NCBI RefSeq assembly: GCF_002419965.1
Contig: NZ_DIHC01000002.1
Coordinates: 110,568 to 174,567 of the forward strand
DNA: 64,000 nt
Direction of reading: 5' to 3'
From: Pseudomonas sp. UBA5706
GTDB taxonomy: Bacteria > Pseudomonadota > Gammaproteobacteria > Pseudomonadales > Pseudomonadaceae
Shown here: piece after piece, positions 1-7,887 of the stretch
Layout: each line of letters opens with the position of its first letter
Position numbering within the stretch: position 1 is the first letter of the stretch
Program-made: the position numbers and the translations under genes
Notes under the pieces: model-generated
Databases searched by the model: none
The model's input: only the letters and a program-made list of their open reading frames with translations
Told to the model about the DNA's origin: nothing

Positions 1-2
1 TC

Positions 3-446
3 TATTCGCAACTGATCTATCTGGCGACCTCGCTACCCGCTGAGGGGCAGACCATCATGGAGATGCTGGGCACCGGCCTGCACGGCGAAGACCCCGAGCA
101 TGTTGGTTATCCCATTGACCCTGTTACGAACTCGCCGGAAGCACTCAGCACTGCTATGTTCGGCCAAGACCTGAACGAAACCCAATTGACCTGGTTGCTG
201 AGCGAAGTGGCCCAAGACAGCACGCCGCCGGCAGTCGCACTGGAACCCGCCACTCGCACTGGTTACCAAGGCTTGGTGCCCGCAACCTACATCCTCACTC
301 AGCGCGACAACATCCTCCCGCCGCTCTGGCAACGACGCTTTGCCGAACGGGCCGGGGCTGAACGCATTATTGAAATCGATACGCCACACGAGCCTTTCGT
401 TTCGCATCCGGTGCTACTGGCCGAGGTGTTGCGGGGGTTGAGCTAG
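3..446 (+). CDS. alpha/beta hydrolase, C-terminal part (5' end outside window)
   Basis: The frame is open from the first bases of the window, so the true start lies upstream and about 147 C-terminal residues are visible. The tail PATYILTQRDNILPP, followed by a Phe-Ala-Glu-Arg-Ala segment and IDTPHEPFVSHP, is the usual end of small alpha/beta hydrolases of the plant esterase/hydroxynitrile-lyase type: a late strand carrying the acid residue, then the catalytic His (the H of PHEPF). The nucleophile elbow is outside the window, so the substrate cannot be judged. The stop is followed by about 115 bases without a gene and then a terminator hairpin. Confidence 0.7.
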   Translation, partial: YSQLIYLATSLPAEGQTIMEMLGTGLHGEDPEHVGYPIDPVTNSPEALSTAMFGQDLNETQLTWLLSEVAQDSTPPAVALEPATRTGYQGLVPATYILTQRDNILPPLWQRRFAERAGAERIIEIDTPHEPFVSHPVLLAEVLRGLS

Positions 447-563
447 GGGCTGTTGCCCTCTGTCTTGCGGGTACGGTGCGAGCGTGTGTTGGGAGGAGGC
501 CGGATGTCGGCTGCCGCGACAGGTTTGCGCCACCGCCCATGCTCACCCCAATCCTTCGAAACG

Positions 564-595
564 AAAAAGCCCGGTCTTAAAGACCGGGCTTTTTG
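564..595 (-). terminator. intrinsic terminator behind tRNA-Thr (and the upstream hydrolase)
   Basis: A perfect inverted repeat, AGCCCGGTCT with a short loop and its complement, is flanked by A5 and T5. It can therefore stop transcription on both strands: leftward after tRNA-Thr/pilA and rightward after the hydrolase. Confidence 0.85.
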
Positions 596-601
596 GTTTG
601 C

Positions 602-677
602 TGGTGCCGAAAATAGGAATCGAACCTACGACCTTCGCGTTACGAGTGCGCTGCTCTACCGACTGAGCTATTTCGGC
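602..677 (-). tRNA. tRNA-Thr (CGT)
   Basis: The minus strand folds as a 76-nt tRNA: acceptor stem GCCGAAA paired with TTTCGGC, D-arm GCTC/GAGC, anticodon loop CTCGTAA with anticodon CGT, T-arm GTAGGTTCGATTCCTAT, and an encoded CCA end. It begins only 8 nt after the pilA stop codon with no terminator between, so it may be transcribed with pilA or from a promoter inside pilA. The same tRNA flanks pilA in P. aeruginosa. Confidence 0.95.
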
Positions 678-685
678 GATATCAC

Positions 686-1123
686 TTACGAGCCGGTGTT
701 ACCACTAGTAGTGCCTGCGGTACAGCCTTTGGGCAGATAGTCAGCCCCAACCGTGGAGGAACAGCTCCAACCACCTTCGGCCGCCCGCGTGAGAGTGATA
801 GTGGTCCCCGATAGGGCTGGCGGTACGTTTTGCAAGGTGCAAACTATTGTGCCGGTGCCTGCGGTAGCTGTTCCACTGACAGCCAGCTTACAGTTGGCGG
901 TCGTATCATTTGTGATGCCGGAAAGAGCAAGCGTCGGAGTGGTACCTTGGTTGATGGCATCTTCATAGCCTGGCTTAAGCGCCGTTACCTCAGCAAGCCC
1001 AGCGGTTACTTTTGCCTTCGCTTGATATTTCGAATATGCCGGGATGGCGACTGCTGCCAAGATACCGATAATCGCAACAACGATCATCAGTTCAATCAGT
1101 GTGAAACCCTTTTGTGCTTTCAT
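686..1123 (-). CDS. pilA: major type IV pilin PilA
   Basis: Major subunit of the type IV pilus, inserted in the inner membrane and polymerised into the fibre. The start used here gives the class IVa leader MKAQKG, cut by PilD before Phe+1, then FTLIELMIVVAIIGILAAVA with Glu+5 and the hydrophobic N-terminal helix. An ATG-less upstream extension of 17 codons is ignored because it destroys the leader. Length is 145 aa (mature 139). Four cysteines are present, and the last two enclose the C-terminal disulfide loop typical of Pseudomonas pilins. The protein ends in Ser. A sigma-54 promoter lies just upstream, and pilB-pilC-pilD are divergent. No accessory glycosyltransferase gene lies between pilA and tRNA-Thr. 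Confidence 0.95.
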   Translation of the reverse strand: MKAQKGFTLIELMIVVAIIGILAAVAIPAYSKYQAKAKVTAGLAEVTALKPGYEDAINQGTTPTLALSGITNDTTANCKLAVSGTATAGTGTIVCTLQNVPPALSGTTITLTRAAEGGWSCSSTVGADYLPKGCTAGTTSGNTGS

Positions 1124-1169
1124 TGTTCGCTCCAAAATCACGAATATAGTGTGAGGCCGTGCCGCCTGA

Positions 1170-1185
1170 TGCATCCTCTATGCCA
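1170..1185 (-). promoter_or_regulatory. sigma-54 (RpoN) promoter of pilA
   Basis: On the minus strand the sequence TGGCAT-AGAGG-ATGCA fits the RpoN consensus TGGCAC-N5-TTGCA, with GG and GC exactly ten bases apart. It lies about 48 bp upstream of the pilA ATG, giving a short leader. PilR-dependent RpoN control of pilA is established in P. aeruginosa, and pilS/pilR are present in this window. Confidence 0.8.
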
Positions 1186-1254
1186 ACTCCTTCATCACAT
1201 TTGCCTACTCGCCAGAGCTTTCTTGACGCGGTCCCTTCCATAGCCAAGCAGAAA

Positions 1255-1271
1255 GTGACATTTAATGTCAC
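1255..1271. promoter_or_regulatory. perfect palindrome in the pilA-pilB intergenic region
   Basis: GTGACATT-T-AATGTCAC is an 8-1-8 perfect inverted repeat about 70-85 bp upstream of the pilA sigma-54 element, within the distance at which enhancer-binding proteins act, and about 75 bp upstream of pilB. It may be an operator for PilR or another dimeric regulator; no binding protein can be assigned from sequence alone. Confidence 0.45.
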
Positions 1272-1343
1272 CTCCGGCTCCTCCGATTGGCAGCACAGCC
1301 CGACTACGCTATAAACCACACACTGTGTGCGTCTGGTGGTTTT

Positions 1344-3038
1344 ATGACTGATGTTGTCCTCTCCGGTTTGGCCAAACAACTTGTTGTGGCCAACCTGCTT
1401 GATCAAAAAGTAGCCAAACATGCCTACCAGCAGGCTAGACGTGACAAAGTTTCTTTGGTCAGCTACCTCGTACAAAACAAGCTGGTTAACAGCCTGGCGC
1501 TAGCCGAATTAGCGTCCGACCAGTTTGGTCTGGCCTTTCTTGACCTGAGCACTTTAGACAAGGACAGCCAACCAAAAGGGTTAGTGAGTGAAAAACTGGT
1601 CCGTCAGCACGCTGCACTGCCGTTGTGGCGTCGCGGCAATAAACTGTTCGTAGGTATCTCGGACCCGACCAATCATCAGGCAATTACGGATATACAGTTC
1701 AGCACTGGCTTGAATACCGAGGCCATTTTGGTCGAAGACGACAAGCTGAGTGTGGCCATTGACAGAATGTTCGATACCCACGGCGGGCTCAGCGAGATGG
1801 CTGATGTCGACCTCAGTCTTGAGATCGAAGCCGTAACCGCAAATCACGAAGCGACACTGGATGAGGTCGATTCCGAAGACGCTCCGGTGGTCCGCTTTGT
1901 TAACAAAATGCTGATGGATGCCATTCGCCTTGGCTCCTCCGACCTGCACTTCGAACCCTATGAAAAAACCTTTCGGGTTCGCCTGCGTACGGACGGCATT
2001 CTCCACGAAGTTGCCAAACCGCCTACTCAACTGGCGGGGCGTATCGCTGCGCGGCTCAAGGTCATGGCAGGGCTGGATATCTCTGAACGACGCAAACCTC
2101 AGGACGGCCGGATCAAGCTGCGTATTTCCAAGACGCGCGCGATTGATTTCCGCGTCAATACGCTCCCTACGTTATGGGGCGAAAAAATTGTCATGCGGAT
2201 CCTTGATCCCGCCAGTGCACAGATGGGTATTGATGCTTTGGGTTATGAGCCTGAACAGAAAGAACTTTACCTGCAGGCGCTGCGTCAGCCGCAAGGCATG
2301 ATTCTGGTTACAGGTCCTACCGGCTCCGGGAAAACGGTCTCCCTCTACACCGGTTTGAACATCCTGAATACCGTAGATATCAACATCTCAACCGCCGAAG
2401 ATCCGGTGGAAATCAACCTCGAAGGCATTAACCAAGTTAACGTTAACCCGCGTCAAGGTATGGATTTCTCTCAGGCACTGAGGGCATTCCTGCGCCAAGA
2501 CCCGGATGTCATTATGGTGGGTGAGATTCGCGACCTGGAGACGGCTGAGATCGCTATCAAGGCTTCTCAGACCGGGCACATGGTTTTGTCGACGTTGCAC
2601 ACCAACAGTGCGGCCGAAACACTGACCCGGCTGCACCACATGGGCGTAGCGGCTTTCAACATTGCGACAGCAATCAACCTGATCATTGCCCAGCGTCTGG
2701 CACGTAAACTTTGCTCCAATTGCAAGAAGGAAATTGACATTCCTCGCGAAACTCTAATTGCAGAAGGGTTCCCGGCGGAGAAAATCGGCACCTTCAGACT
2801 GTACTCACCGGTAGGTTGTGATCAGTGCAATGCTGGCTATAAAGGCAGAACCGGAATTTACGAAGTTGTGAAGACCACGCCTGAACTTGAACGCATCATC
2901 ATGGAAGAAGGCAACTCCATTGAGATTTCTGCGCAGATGCGCAAAGACGGCTTTAATGACCTGCGCACTTCAGGGCTCATGAAAGCCATGCAAGGCGTGA
3001 CCAGTCTTGAGGAAGTCAACCGGGTGACCAAGGACTAG
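1344..3038 (+). CDS. pilB: type IV pilus extension ATPase PilB
   Basis: Cytoplasmic hexameric ATPase of the GspE/PilB family that powers pilin polymerisation. It is 564 aa from the ATG that gives MTDVVLSGLAKQ, the family's usual N-terminus; an in-frame extension 19 codons upstream is not favoured. An N-terminal GspE-N domain is followed by the core with Walker A GPTGSGKT near residue 324, the Asp box and Walker B (DPDVIMVGEIRD), the His box, and a tetracysteine zinc motif (CSNC, then CDQC) near residues 455-495. It is divergent from pilA and sits two bases before pilC, so pilBCD form an operon. Confidence 0.97.
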   Translation: MTDVVLSGLAKQLVVANLLDQKVAKHAYQQARRDKVSLVSYLVQNKLVNSLALAELASDQFGLAFLDLSTLDKDSQPKGLVSEKLVRQHAALPLWRRGNKLFVGISDPTNHQAITDIQFSTGLNTEAILVEDDKLSVAIDRMFDTHGGLSEMADVDLSLEIEAVTANHEATLDEVDSEDAPVVRFVNKMLMDAIRLGSSDLHFEPYEKTFRVRLRTDGILHEVAKPPTQLAGRIAARLKVMAGLDISERRKPQDGRIKLRISKTRAIDFRVNTLPTLWGEKIVMRILDPASAQMGIDALGYEPEQKELYLQALRQPQGMILVTGPTGSGKTVSLYTGLNILNTVDINISTAEDPVEINLEGINQVNVNPRQGMDFSQALRAFLRQDPDVIMVGEIRDLETAEIAIKASQTGHMVLSTLHTNSAAETLTRLHHMGVAAFNIATAINLIIAQRLARKLCSNCKKEIDIPRETLIAEGFPAEKIGTFRLYSPVGCDQCNAGYKGRTGIYEVVKTTPELERIIMEEGNSIEISAQMRKDGFNDLRTSGLMKAMQGVTSLEEVNRVTKD

Positions 3039-3040
3039 GC

Positions 3041-4273
3041 ATGGCAACCAAAGCAAAAAAAACCAAGGTGGCCAAACCTGTTGTATACGCTTGGGAAGGT
3101 GTAGACAAAAAAGGCGCCAAAGTGACCGGCGAGTTACCCGGACACAATCCTGCCTTGATCAAAGCACAGTTGCGTAAGCAAGGCATCAACCCGCTCAAGA
3201 TCCGCAAAAAGTCGGTGTCCATTTTCAGCGCGGGCAAAAAAATAAAGCCGCTGGATATCGCTTTTTTCTCGCGGCAGATGGCGACCATGATGAAAGCAGG
3301 GGTTCCACTGCTGCAATCCTTCGACATTATTAGCGAAGGCTCCGCCAATCCGAACATGCGCAAGCTCGTCGACGACATAAAGCACGAGGTGGCTGCCGGG
3401 CACAGCTTCGCGACTGCCCTGCGACAAAAGCCTCAGTATTTTGATGACTTGTTTTGCAATCTGGTCGACGCTGGCGAACAAGCCGGGGCGCTGGAATCCC
3501 TCTTGGACAGGGTCGCTACCTACAAGGAAAAAACCGAGTCGCTGAAAGCGAAAATCAAGAAAGCGATGACATATCCAATCGCCGTAGTGATCGTTGCGTT
3601 CATTGTGAGCGGTATTTTGCTGATCAAGGTGGTTCCTCAGTTCCAGCAGCTCTTTGCCGGATTTGGCGCAGATTTACCGGCTTTCACTGTCATGGTTATC
3701 GGCCTTTCTCAAGTGCTGCAGGATTACTGGCTCATTTTGTTGATTGTGGTTTTCTTGATCGTTGTGGGGTTCAGGCATGCACGTAAGACGTCCGAAAAGT
3801 TCAGAAATGGGCTTGATCGTACGCTGCTTAAACTCCCGATCATCGGGCAATTACTCTATAAGTCAGCCGTTGCTCGATATGCCCGCACATTGGCAACGAC
3901 GTTCGCTGCAGGGGTGCCTTTGGTGGAGGCTCTGGATTCCGTTTCAGGAGCCACGGGGAATATTGTTTTCAGGAATGCGGTAAATAAGGTAAAGCAGGAT
4001 GTCTCCACGGGCATGCAGCTGAATTTCTCTATGCGCAGTACGGGCGTCTTCCCCACACTTGCTGTGCAGATGACTGCCATCGGTGAAGAGTCCGGGGCTC
4101 TGGACTCCATGCTCGACAAAGTGGCGACGTATTACGAGGAAGAGGTCGACAACATGGTAGACAGCCTCACCAGCCTCATGGAACCTATGATCATGGCGGT
4201 ATTGGGCGTCATCGTCGGTGGCCTCGTCATTGCCATGTACCTCCCCATCTTCCAGCTCGGAAACGTCGTCTAA
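3041..4273 (+). CDS. pilC: type IV pilus inner-membrane platform protein PilC
   Basis: Polytopic platform protein of the GspF/PilC family that couples PilB ATP hydrolysis to subunit insertion. At 410 aa it has the normal family length. Two repeated cytoplasmic helical GspF domains are seen (about residues 70-195 and 270-400), each beginning with a FxRQMATM- or ARTLATTFAAG-type segment and ending in hydrophobic helices. It starts 2 nt after the pilB stop and ends 2 nt before pilD, indicating a tight operon. The Lys-rich N-terminus (MATKAKKTK) is typical of Pseudomonas PilC. Confidence 0.97.
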   Translation: MATKAKKTKVAKPVVYAWEGVDKKGAKVTGELPGHNPALIKAQLRKQGINPLKIRKKSVSIFSAGKKIKPLDIAFFSRQMATMMKAGVPLLQSFDIISEGSANPNMRKLVDDIKHEVAAGHSFATALRQKPQYFDDLFCNLVDAGEQAGALESLLDRVATYKEKTESLKAKIKKAMTYPIAVVIVAFIVSGILLIKVVPQFQQLFAGFGADLPAFTVMVIGLSQVLQDYWLILLIVVFLIVVGFRHARKTSEKFRNGLDRTLLKLPIIGQLLYKSAVARYARTLATTFAAGVPLVEALDSVSGATGNIVFRNAVNKVKQDVSTGMQLNFSMRSTGVFPTLAVQMTAIGEESGALDSMLDKVATYYEEEVDNMVDSLTSLMEPMIMAVLGVIVGGLVIAMYLPIFQLGNVV

Positions 4274-4275
4274 CC

Positions 4276-5148
4276 ATGTCCCTCCTCGACCTCCTGGCCA
4301 GCTCCCCGCTGGCCTTCGTTTTATGCACCTTCGTTTTGGGCCTTCTCGTCGGCAGCTTTCTCAACGTCGTTATCTATCGCCTCCCGAAAATGATGTTCCG
4401 TGACTGGAAAATCCAGGCGCGGGAAGTGCTGGGACTGCCGTCAGAACCGGAAAGCGAAACCTTCAACCTGATTCTCCCCCACTCGCGCTGTCCACATTGC
4501 TCGCACAAGATTCGCCCATGGGAAAACCTGCCAGTGATCAGTTACCTGTTCCTGGGCGGTAAGTGCTCCAGTTGCAAGGCTCCCATCAGCAAGCGCTACC
4601 CACTGGTGGAGCTGGCGTGTGGGGTGTTGTCTGGCTTCGTGGCCTGGCATTTTGGCTTTGGTTGGGAAGCGGCGGCGGTGTTGGTGTTGAGTTGGGGGTT
4701 GTTGTCGATGAGCTTGATTGATGCCGACCACCAACTGTTGCCGGATGCGATTGTGTTGCCGTTGTTGTGGCTGGGCTTGATCGTTAATTCGTTCGGGTTG
4801 TTCGCTTCGTTGACTGACGCGTTGTGGGGTGCAGTGTCAGGGTATCTGGTGCTGTGGGCGGTGTTTTGGCTGTTCAAGCTGGTGACCGGCAAGGAAGGCA
4901 TGGGCTATGGCGATTTCAAGTTGCTGGCGATGCTCGGCGCGTGGGGTGGCTGGCAGATTTTGCCGTTGACGATTTTGCTGTCGTCGATTGTCGGCGCGGT
5001 GTTGGGCCTGATTCTGTTGCGCTTGCGCAACGTCCAGACGAGTACGCCCATACCGTTCGGGCCTTATCTGGCCATTGCGGGGTGGATCGCATTGCTTTGG
5101 GGTGATCAAATAACCACTTCGTATTTGCAGATCGCCGGTTTCAGATGA
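4276..5148 (+). CDS. pilD: prepilin peptidase / N-methyltransferase PilD
   Basis: Inner-membrane aspartyl protease that removes prepilin leaders after Gly-1 and methylates the new N-terminus. It would process all the pilins in this window and any type II pseudopilins. It is 290 aa. The N-terminal methylation domain carries the zinc cysteines C72-x2-C75 and C97-x2-C100, and the catalytic Asp residues are D149 (in SLIDADHQ) and D213 (in GYGDFK) within a multi-helix membrane domain. Its stop overlaps the coaE start (ATGA). Confidence 0.97.
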   Translation: MSLLDLLASSPLAFVLCTFVLGLLVGSFLNVVIYRLPKMMFRDWKIQAREVLGLPSEPESETFNLILPHSRCPHCSHKIRPWENLPVISYLFLGGKCSSCKAPISKRYPLVELACGVLSGFVAWHFGFGWEAAAVLVLSWGLLSMSLIDADHQLLPDAIVLPLLWLGLIVNSFGLFASLTDALWGAVSGYLVLWAVFWLFKLVTGKEGMGYGDFKLLAMLGAWGGWQILPLTILLSSIVGAVLGLILLRLRNVQTSTPIPFGPYLAIAGWIALLWGDQITTSYLQIAGFR

Positions 5149-5765
5149 TTTTGTCCGCAGCAACACCCTGGATCCTTGGCCTGACTGGCGGCATTGGCAG
5201 TGGCAAAAGCGCGGCGGCGCAGTGCTTTGTCGAGCTGGGCGTGCATCTGGTGGACGCCGATAATGCTGCGCGCTGGGTGGTCGAGCCAGGACGTCCAGCC
5301 TTGGCGCAGATTGCCGAACACTTCGGTGCGCAGGTGCTGCAGGCAGACGGCACGCTGGACCGCGCAGCGCTGCGTGAGCTGATTTTCAAGGATCCCTCAC
5401 AGCGCACCTGGCTTGAAGCTTTGTTGCATCCACTGATTCGCGAGGAAATTCGCCAGTATCTGGCGCGCGCGGAGTCTTCTTACGCGATTCTGGTGTCGCC
5501 GTTATTGCTGGAGACTTCGCAGCACCAGACCGTGCAGCGGGTGCTGGTGATCGATGTGCCTGAAGCGGTACAGATCGAGCGCACGGTGCTGCGCGACAAG
5601 ACCAACGAGGAGCAGGTTCGCGCAATCCTCAAGGTGCAGGCCAGTCGTGCAGAACGTCTGAGCCGCGCTGATGACGTGATCGTCAATGATCGCGACCCGG
5701 CCTGGCTGAAAAGCGAAGTCGAACGACTGCATCACTTTTATCTAACTTTGCGTGGAGGCCAATGA
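5145..5765 (+). CDS. coaE: dephospho-CoA kinase
   Basis: Last step of coenzyme A synthesis: phosphorylates the 3'-OH of dephospho-CoA with ATP in the cytoplasm. It is 206 aa with the P-loop GLTGGIGSGKS at residues 12-22, the DAD segment after it, and the CoaE-type C-terminal helices with a D-x-V-I-V-N-D stretch near residue 180. It overlaps pilD by 4 nt and yacG starts at its stop codon, so it is read as part of the pilBCD operon, as in other pseudomonads. Confidence 0.95.
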   Translation: MILSAATPWILGLTGGIGSGKSAAAQCFVELGVHLVDADNAARWVVEPGRPALAQIAEHFGAQVLQADGTLDRAALRELIFKDPSQRTWLEALLHPLIREEIRQYLARAESSYAILVSPLLLETSQHQTVQRVLVIDVPEAVQIERTVLRDKTNEEQVRAILKVQASRAERLSRADDVIVNDRDPAWLKSEVERLHHFYLTLRGGQ

Positions 5766-5968
5766 TGAGCCAACCAATGACCGTCGATTGCCCAACCTGC
5801 GGAGCGCCGGTGGAATGGACGCCGGAGAGCAAATTCCGGCCGTTTTGTTCGGACCGCTGCAAGCTGATCGACCTCGGCGCCTGGGCGTCGGAGGAGCATG
5901 CGATTCCGGTGGCGCCGGACGCAGAAGACGAACTGTTTTCGGGCGAGTTCGATCCGCGGCAGCATTGA
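5765..5968 (+). CDS. yacG: DNA gyrase inhibitor YacG (zinc-binding)
   Basis: Small zinc protein reported in E. coli to bind GyrB and inhibit gyrase. It is 67 aa. The CPTC...C-x3-C pattern (CPTCG, then CSDRC) provides the zinc ligands, followed by the family's LIDLGAWASEE helix and an acidic tail. Two consecutive ATG codons occur; the second (used here) lies about 6 nt from the GGAGG ribosome-binding site, while the first overlaps the coaE stop. It is the last gene of the pilBCD-coaE-yacG operon. Confidence 0.9.
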   Translation: MSQPMTVDCPTCGAPVEWTPESKFRPFCSDRCKLIDLGAWASEEHAIPVAPDAEDELFSGEFDPRQH

Positions 5969-6106
5969 TTCAAACCCATCAAACAGCACTGCGGAACAGC
6001 CTTCCCCCAAACGCTCCCTTTGCAGCAGCGCGGCTTGCCGGCTATCGCGATCTCAAGGACGCCGAGCTGCTACAGGGTCATGCTCAGAACCTCACACCTC
6101 ATAATC

Positions 6107-7060
6107 TCAGGCCACGGCCCCGACCGGCTCCTTGCCTTCGAAAACGGCCGCCAGACTCGCCAGCACCATCTCGCCCATCCGCGTGCGGGTTTGCACGGTG
6201 GCGCTGGCGCGGTGGGGTTGCAGGGTGACGGTTTCCAGGTCAAACAACACTGGCGGCACATTCGGTTCATCGACGAATACGTCCAGTCCTGCTCCCGCAA
6301 TCGCACCTGACTGTAACGCAGCGATCAAGTCGGGTTCGTTGACCAGGCTGCCGCGTGCCACGTTGATCAGATACCCGTGCGCACCCAACGCTTCCAGCAC
6401 CTTGGCATCGATGATGCCTTTGGCTTTGTCCGCGGCAGCAGCGACGATCAGCGCGTCGCTCTGACGCGCCAGCTCCAGCAACTCACCAACAAAGGTGTAC
6501 GGCACGTCGCTCATGGGGTTGAGGTCGGTGTAGCTGATCGGGCAACCGAAAGCAGCCGCGCGGGTGGCGACAGCCCGCCCTACCCGGCCCAGCCCGACGA
6601 TGCCGACACGCATGCCACTGAACTGACGCGCCAGTGGCAACGGCACCAAAGGTGTCGCGGTCTTAGCCCAGGCGCCGGAGCGCACGTAGCGATCACCGGT
6701 GCCCAGCCCGCGACAGGCCGAAATCAGCAGGCCGATGGCAAGGTCGGCGACGTCTTCGGTCAGTGCACCAATGGTGGCGGTGACGCGAATGCCACGGTCG
6801 CGCGCATAGGCCAGATCCACGGCATCGGTGCCGACACCGTTAACCGCGATGACTTTCACATTCGGCAGTTGCTCCATCACTGCGCGGGTAATGCCGGTGT
6901 GCCCACCGGTGATCACGCCCCGGATATTGGCGCCGTGCTCAGCCAGGTACGCAGCCTTGTCGCTCTGCTGGAAATAGGGCCGCACGGTGTACAGCGCGTT
7001 AAGTTGCGCGTTGATTTCAGGGATCAGGATGGGGCTCAGTTGCAGGATTTCAGCTTTCAT
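6107..7060 (-). CDS. D-2-hydroxyacid dehydrogenase family protein
   Basis: NAD(P)-dependent 2-hydroxyacid dehydrogenase (glyoxylate/hydroxypyruvate reductase type), 317 aa from the ATG giving MKAEILQLSP; a longer TTG start overlapping the upstream gene is less likely. It has a Rossmann motif VGIVGLGRVGRAV near residue 150 and the catalytic triad Arg (NVARGS), Glu (DVFVDEP) and His (LQPHRASAT). It is the last gene of a three-gene minus-strand unit with the SDR and FAA-family hydrolase, which suggests it reduces an oxo-acid or oxidises a hydroxy-acid in that pathway. The actual substrate cannot be told. Confidence 0.85.
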   Translation of the reverse strand: MKAEILQLSPILIPEINAQLNALYTVRPYFQQSDKAAYLAEHGANIRGVITGGHTGITRAVMEQLPNVKVIAVNGVGTDAVDLAYARDRGIRVTATIGALTEDVADLAIGLLISACRGLGTGDRYVRSGAWAKTATPLVPLPLARQFSGMRVGIVGLGRVGRAVATRAAAFGCPISYTDLNPMSDVPYTFVGELLELARQSDALIVAAAADKAKGIIDAKVLEALGAHGYLINVARGSLVNEPDLIAALQSGAIAGAGLDVFVDEPNVPPVLFDLETVTLQPHRASATVQTRTRMGEMVLASLAAVFEGKEPVGAVA

Positions 7061-7092
7061 TGGCGTCTCGCTCGCGTCGAATTCGGTGAGTA

Positions 7093-7857
7093 TCAACCAC
7101 GGCCCACGAAAGGCATATTGGTCGCCATGACAGTCATGTTCAGCACGTTGGCCGACAGCGGCAGCGCCGAGATGTAGCGTACGGCGTCGGCGATGTGTTT
7201 GACGTCGATCATCGGCTCGACCGCAATCGAACCATTGGCCTGGCGCACGCCCTTGGTCATGCGCACCGATAATTCGGTGAGCGCGTTACCGATGTCGATC
7301 TGGCTGCAAGCGATATTGAACTCGCGCCCGTCCAGCGCCAGGCTTTTGGTCAGGCCCAATACTGCGTGTTTGCTGGCGGTGTAAGGGCCGGTGAACGGGC
7401 GTGGCACGTGAGCGGAAATCGAGCCGTTGTTGATGATCCGGCCGCCTTGTGGCGACTGCTTGCGCATCAGGCCGAACGCGCCTCGGCTGCACAGGAAAAC
7501 CCCTGTGACGTTGGTGTCGATCACGCTCAGCCATTTCTCGATGGGCAATTCATCCATCGGCACGGCGGGGGCGTTGACGCCTGCGTTGTTGAACACCACA
7601 TCGAGTCGGCCATAGACTTCTTCGATGGTCGCGAACAGTTTGTCGACGCTCGCCGGATCTCGCACATCGGTGGACACCGCCAATGCTTCGCCACCTTGCT
7701 CGCGCGCCAGGCAGGCCAATTCTTCCAGCGGCTCGATGCGCCGCCCGGTGACCACCACCTTGTAACCGTCTTCCAGCAGGCCCAGCGCGACGGCGCGACC
7801 GATACCGCTGCCGGCGCCGGTCACCAGGGCAATTTTCGAGTTCGATTGTTCAGTCAT
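7093..7857 (-). CDS. SDR family oxidoreductase
   Basis: Classical short-chain dehydrogenase/reductase, 254 aa. It has the cofactor motif TGAGSGIG near residue 14, the NNAG motif, and a catalytic Ser (NNGSIS) with Tyr and Lys in PYTASKHAV near residue 160. An Arg in the segment after beta-2 (VVTGRR) hints at NADP preference. It lies 30 nt downstream of the FAA-family hydrolase gene and 32 nt upstream of the 2-hydroxyacid dehydrogenase start, so the three are probably co-transcribed. An SDR beside an FAA hydrolase recalls the non-phosphorylated L-rhamnonate/L-fuconate routes, but this is inference. Confidence 0.85.
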   Translation of the reverse strand: MTEQSNSKIALVTGAGSGIGRAVALGLLEDGYKVVVTGRRIEPLEELACLAREQGGEALAVSTDVRDPASVDKLFATIEEVYGRLDVVFNNAGVNAPAVPMDELPIEKWLSVIDTNVTGVFLCSRGAFGLMRKQSPQGGRIINNGSISAHVPRPFTGPYTASKHAVLGLTKSLALDGREFNIACSQIDIGNALTELSVRMTKGVRQANGSIAVEPMIDVKHIADAVRYISALPLSANVLNMTVMATNMPFVGRG

Positions 7858-7887
7858 TGTTGTTCTCCTGTTGCGTGTCTGAATACT

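Noticed and set aside
453..740. Short frame with ENRNRTYDLRVTSALLYRLSYFG
   Set aside because: The peptide is the translation of the tRNA-Thr complement, a frequent false gene call.
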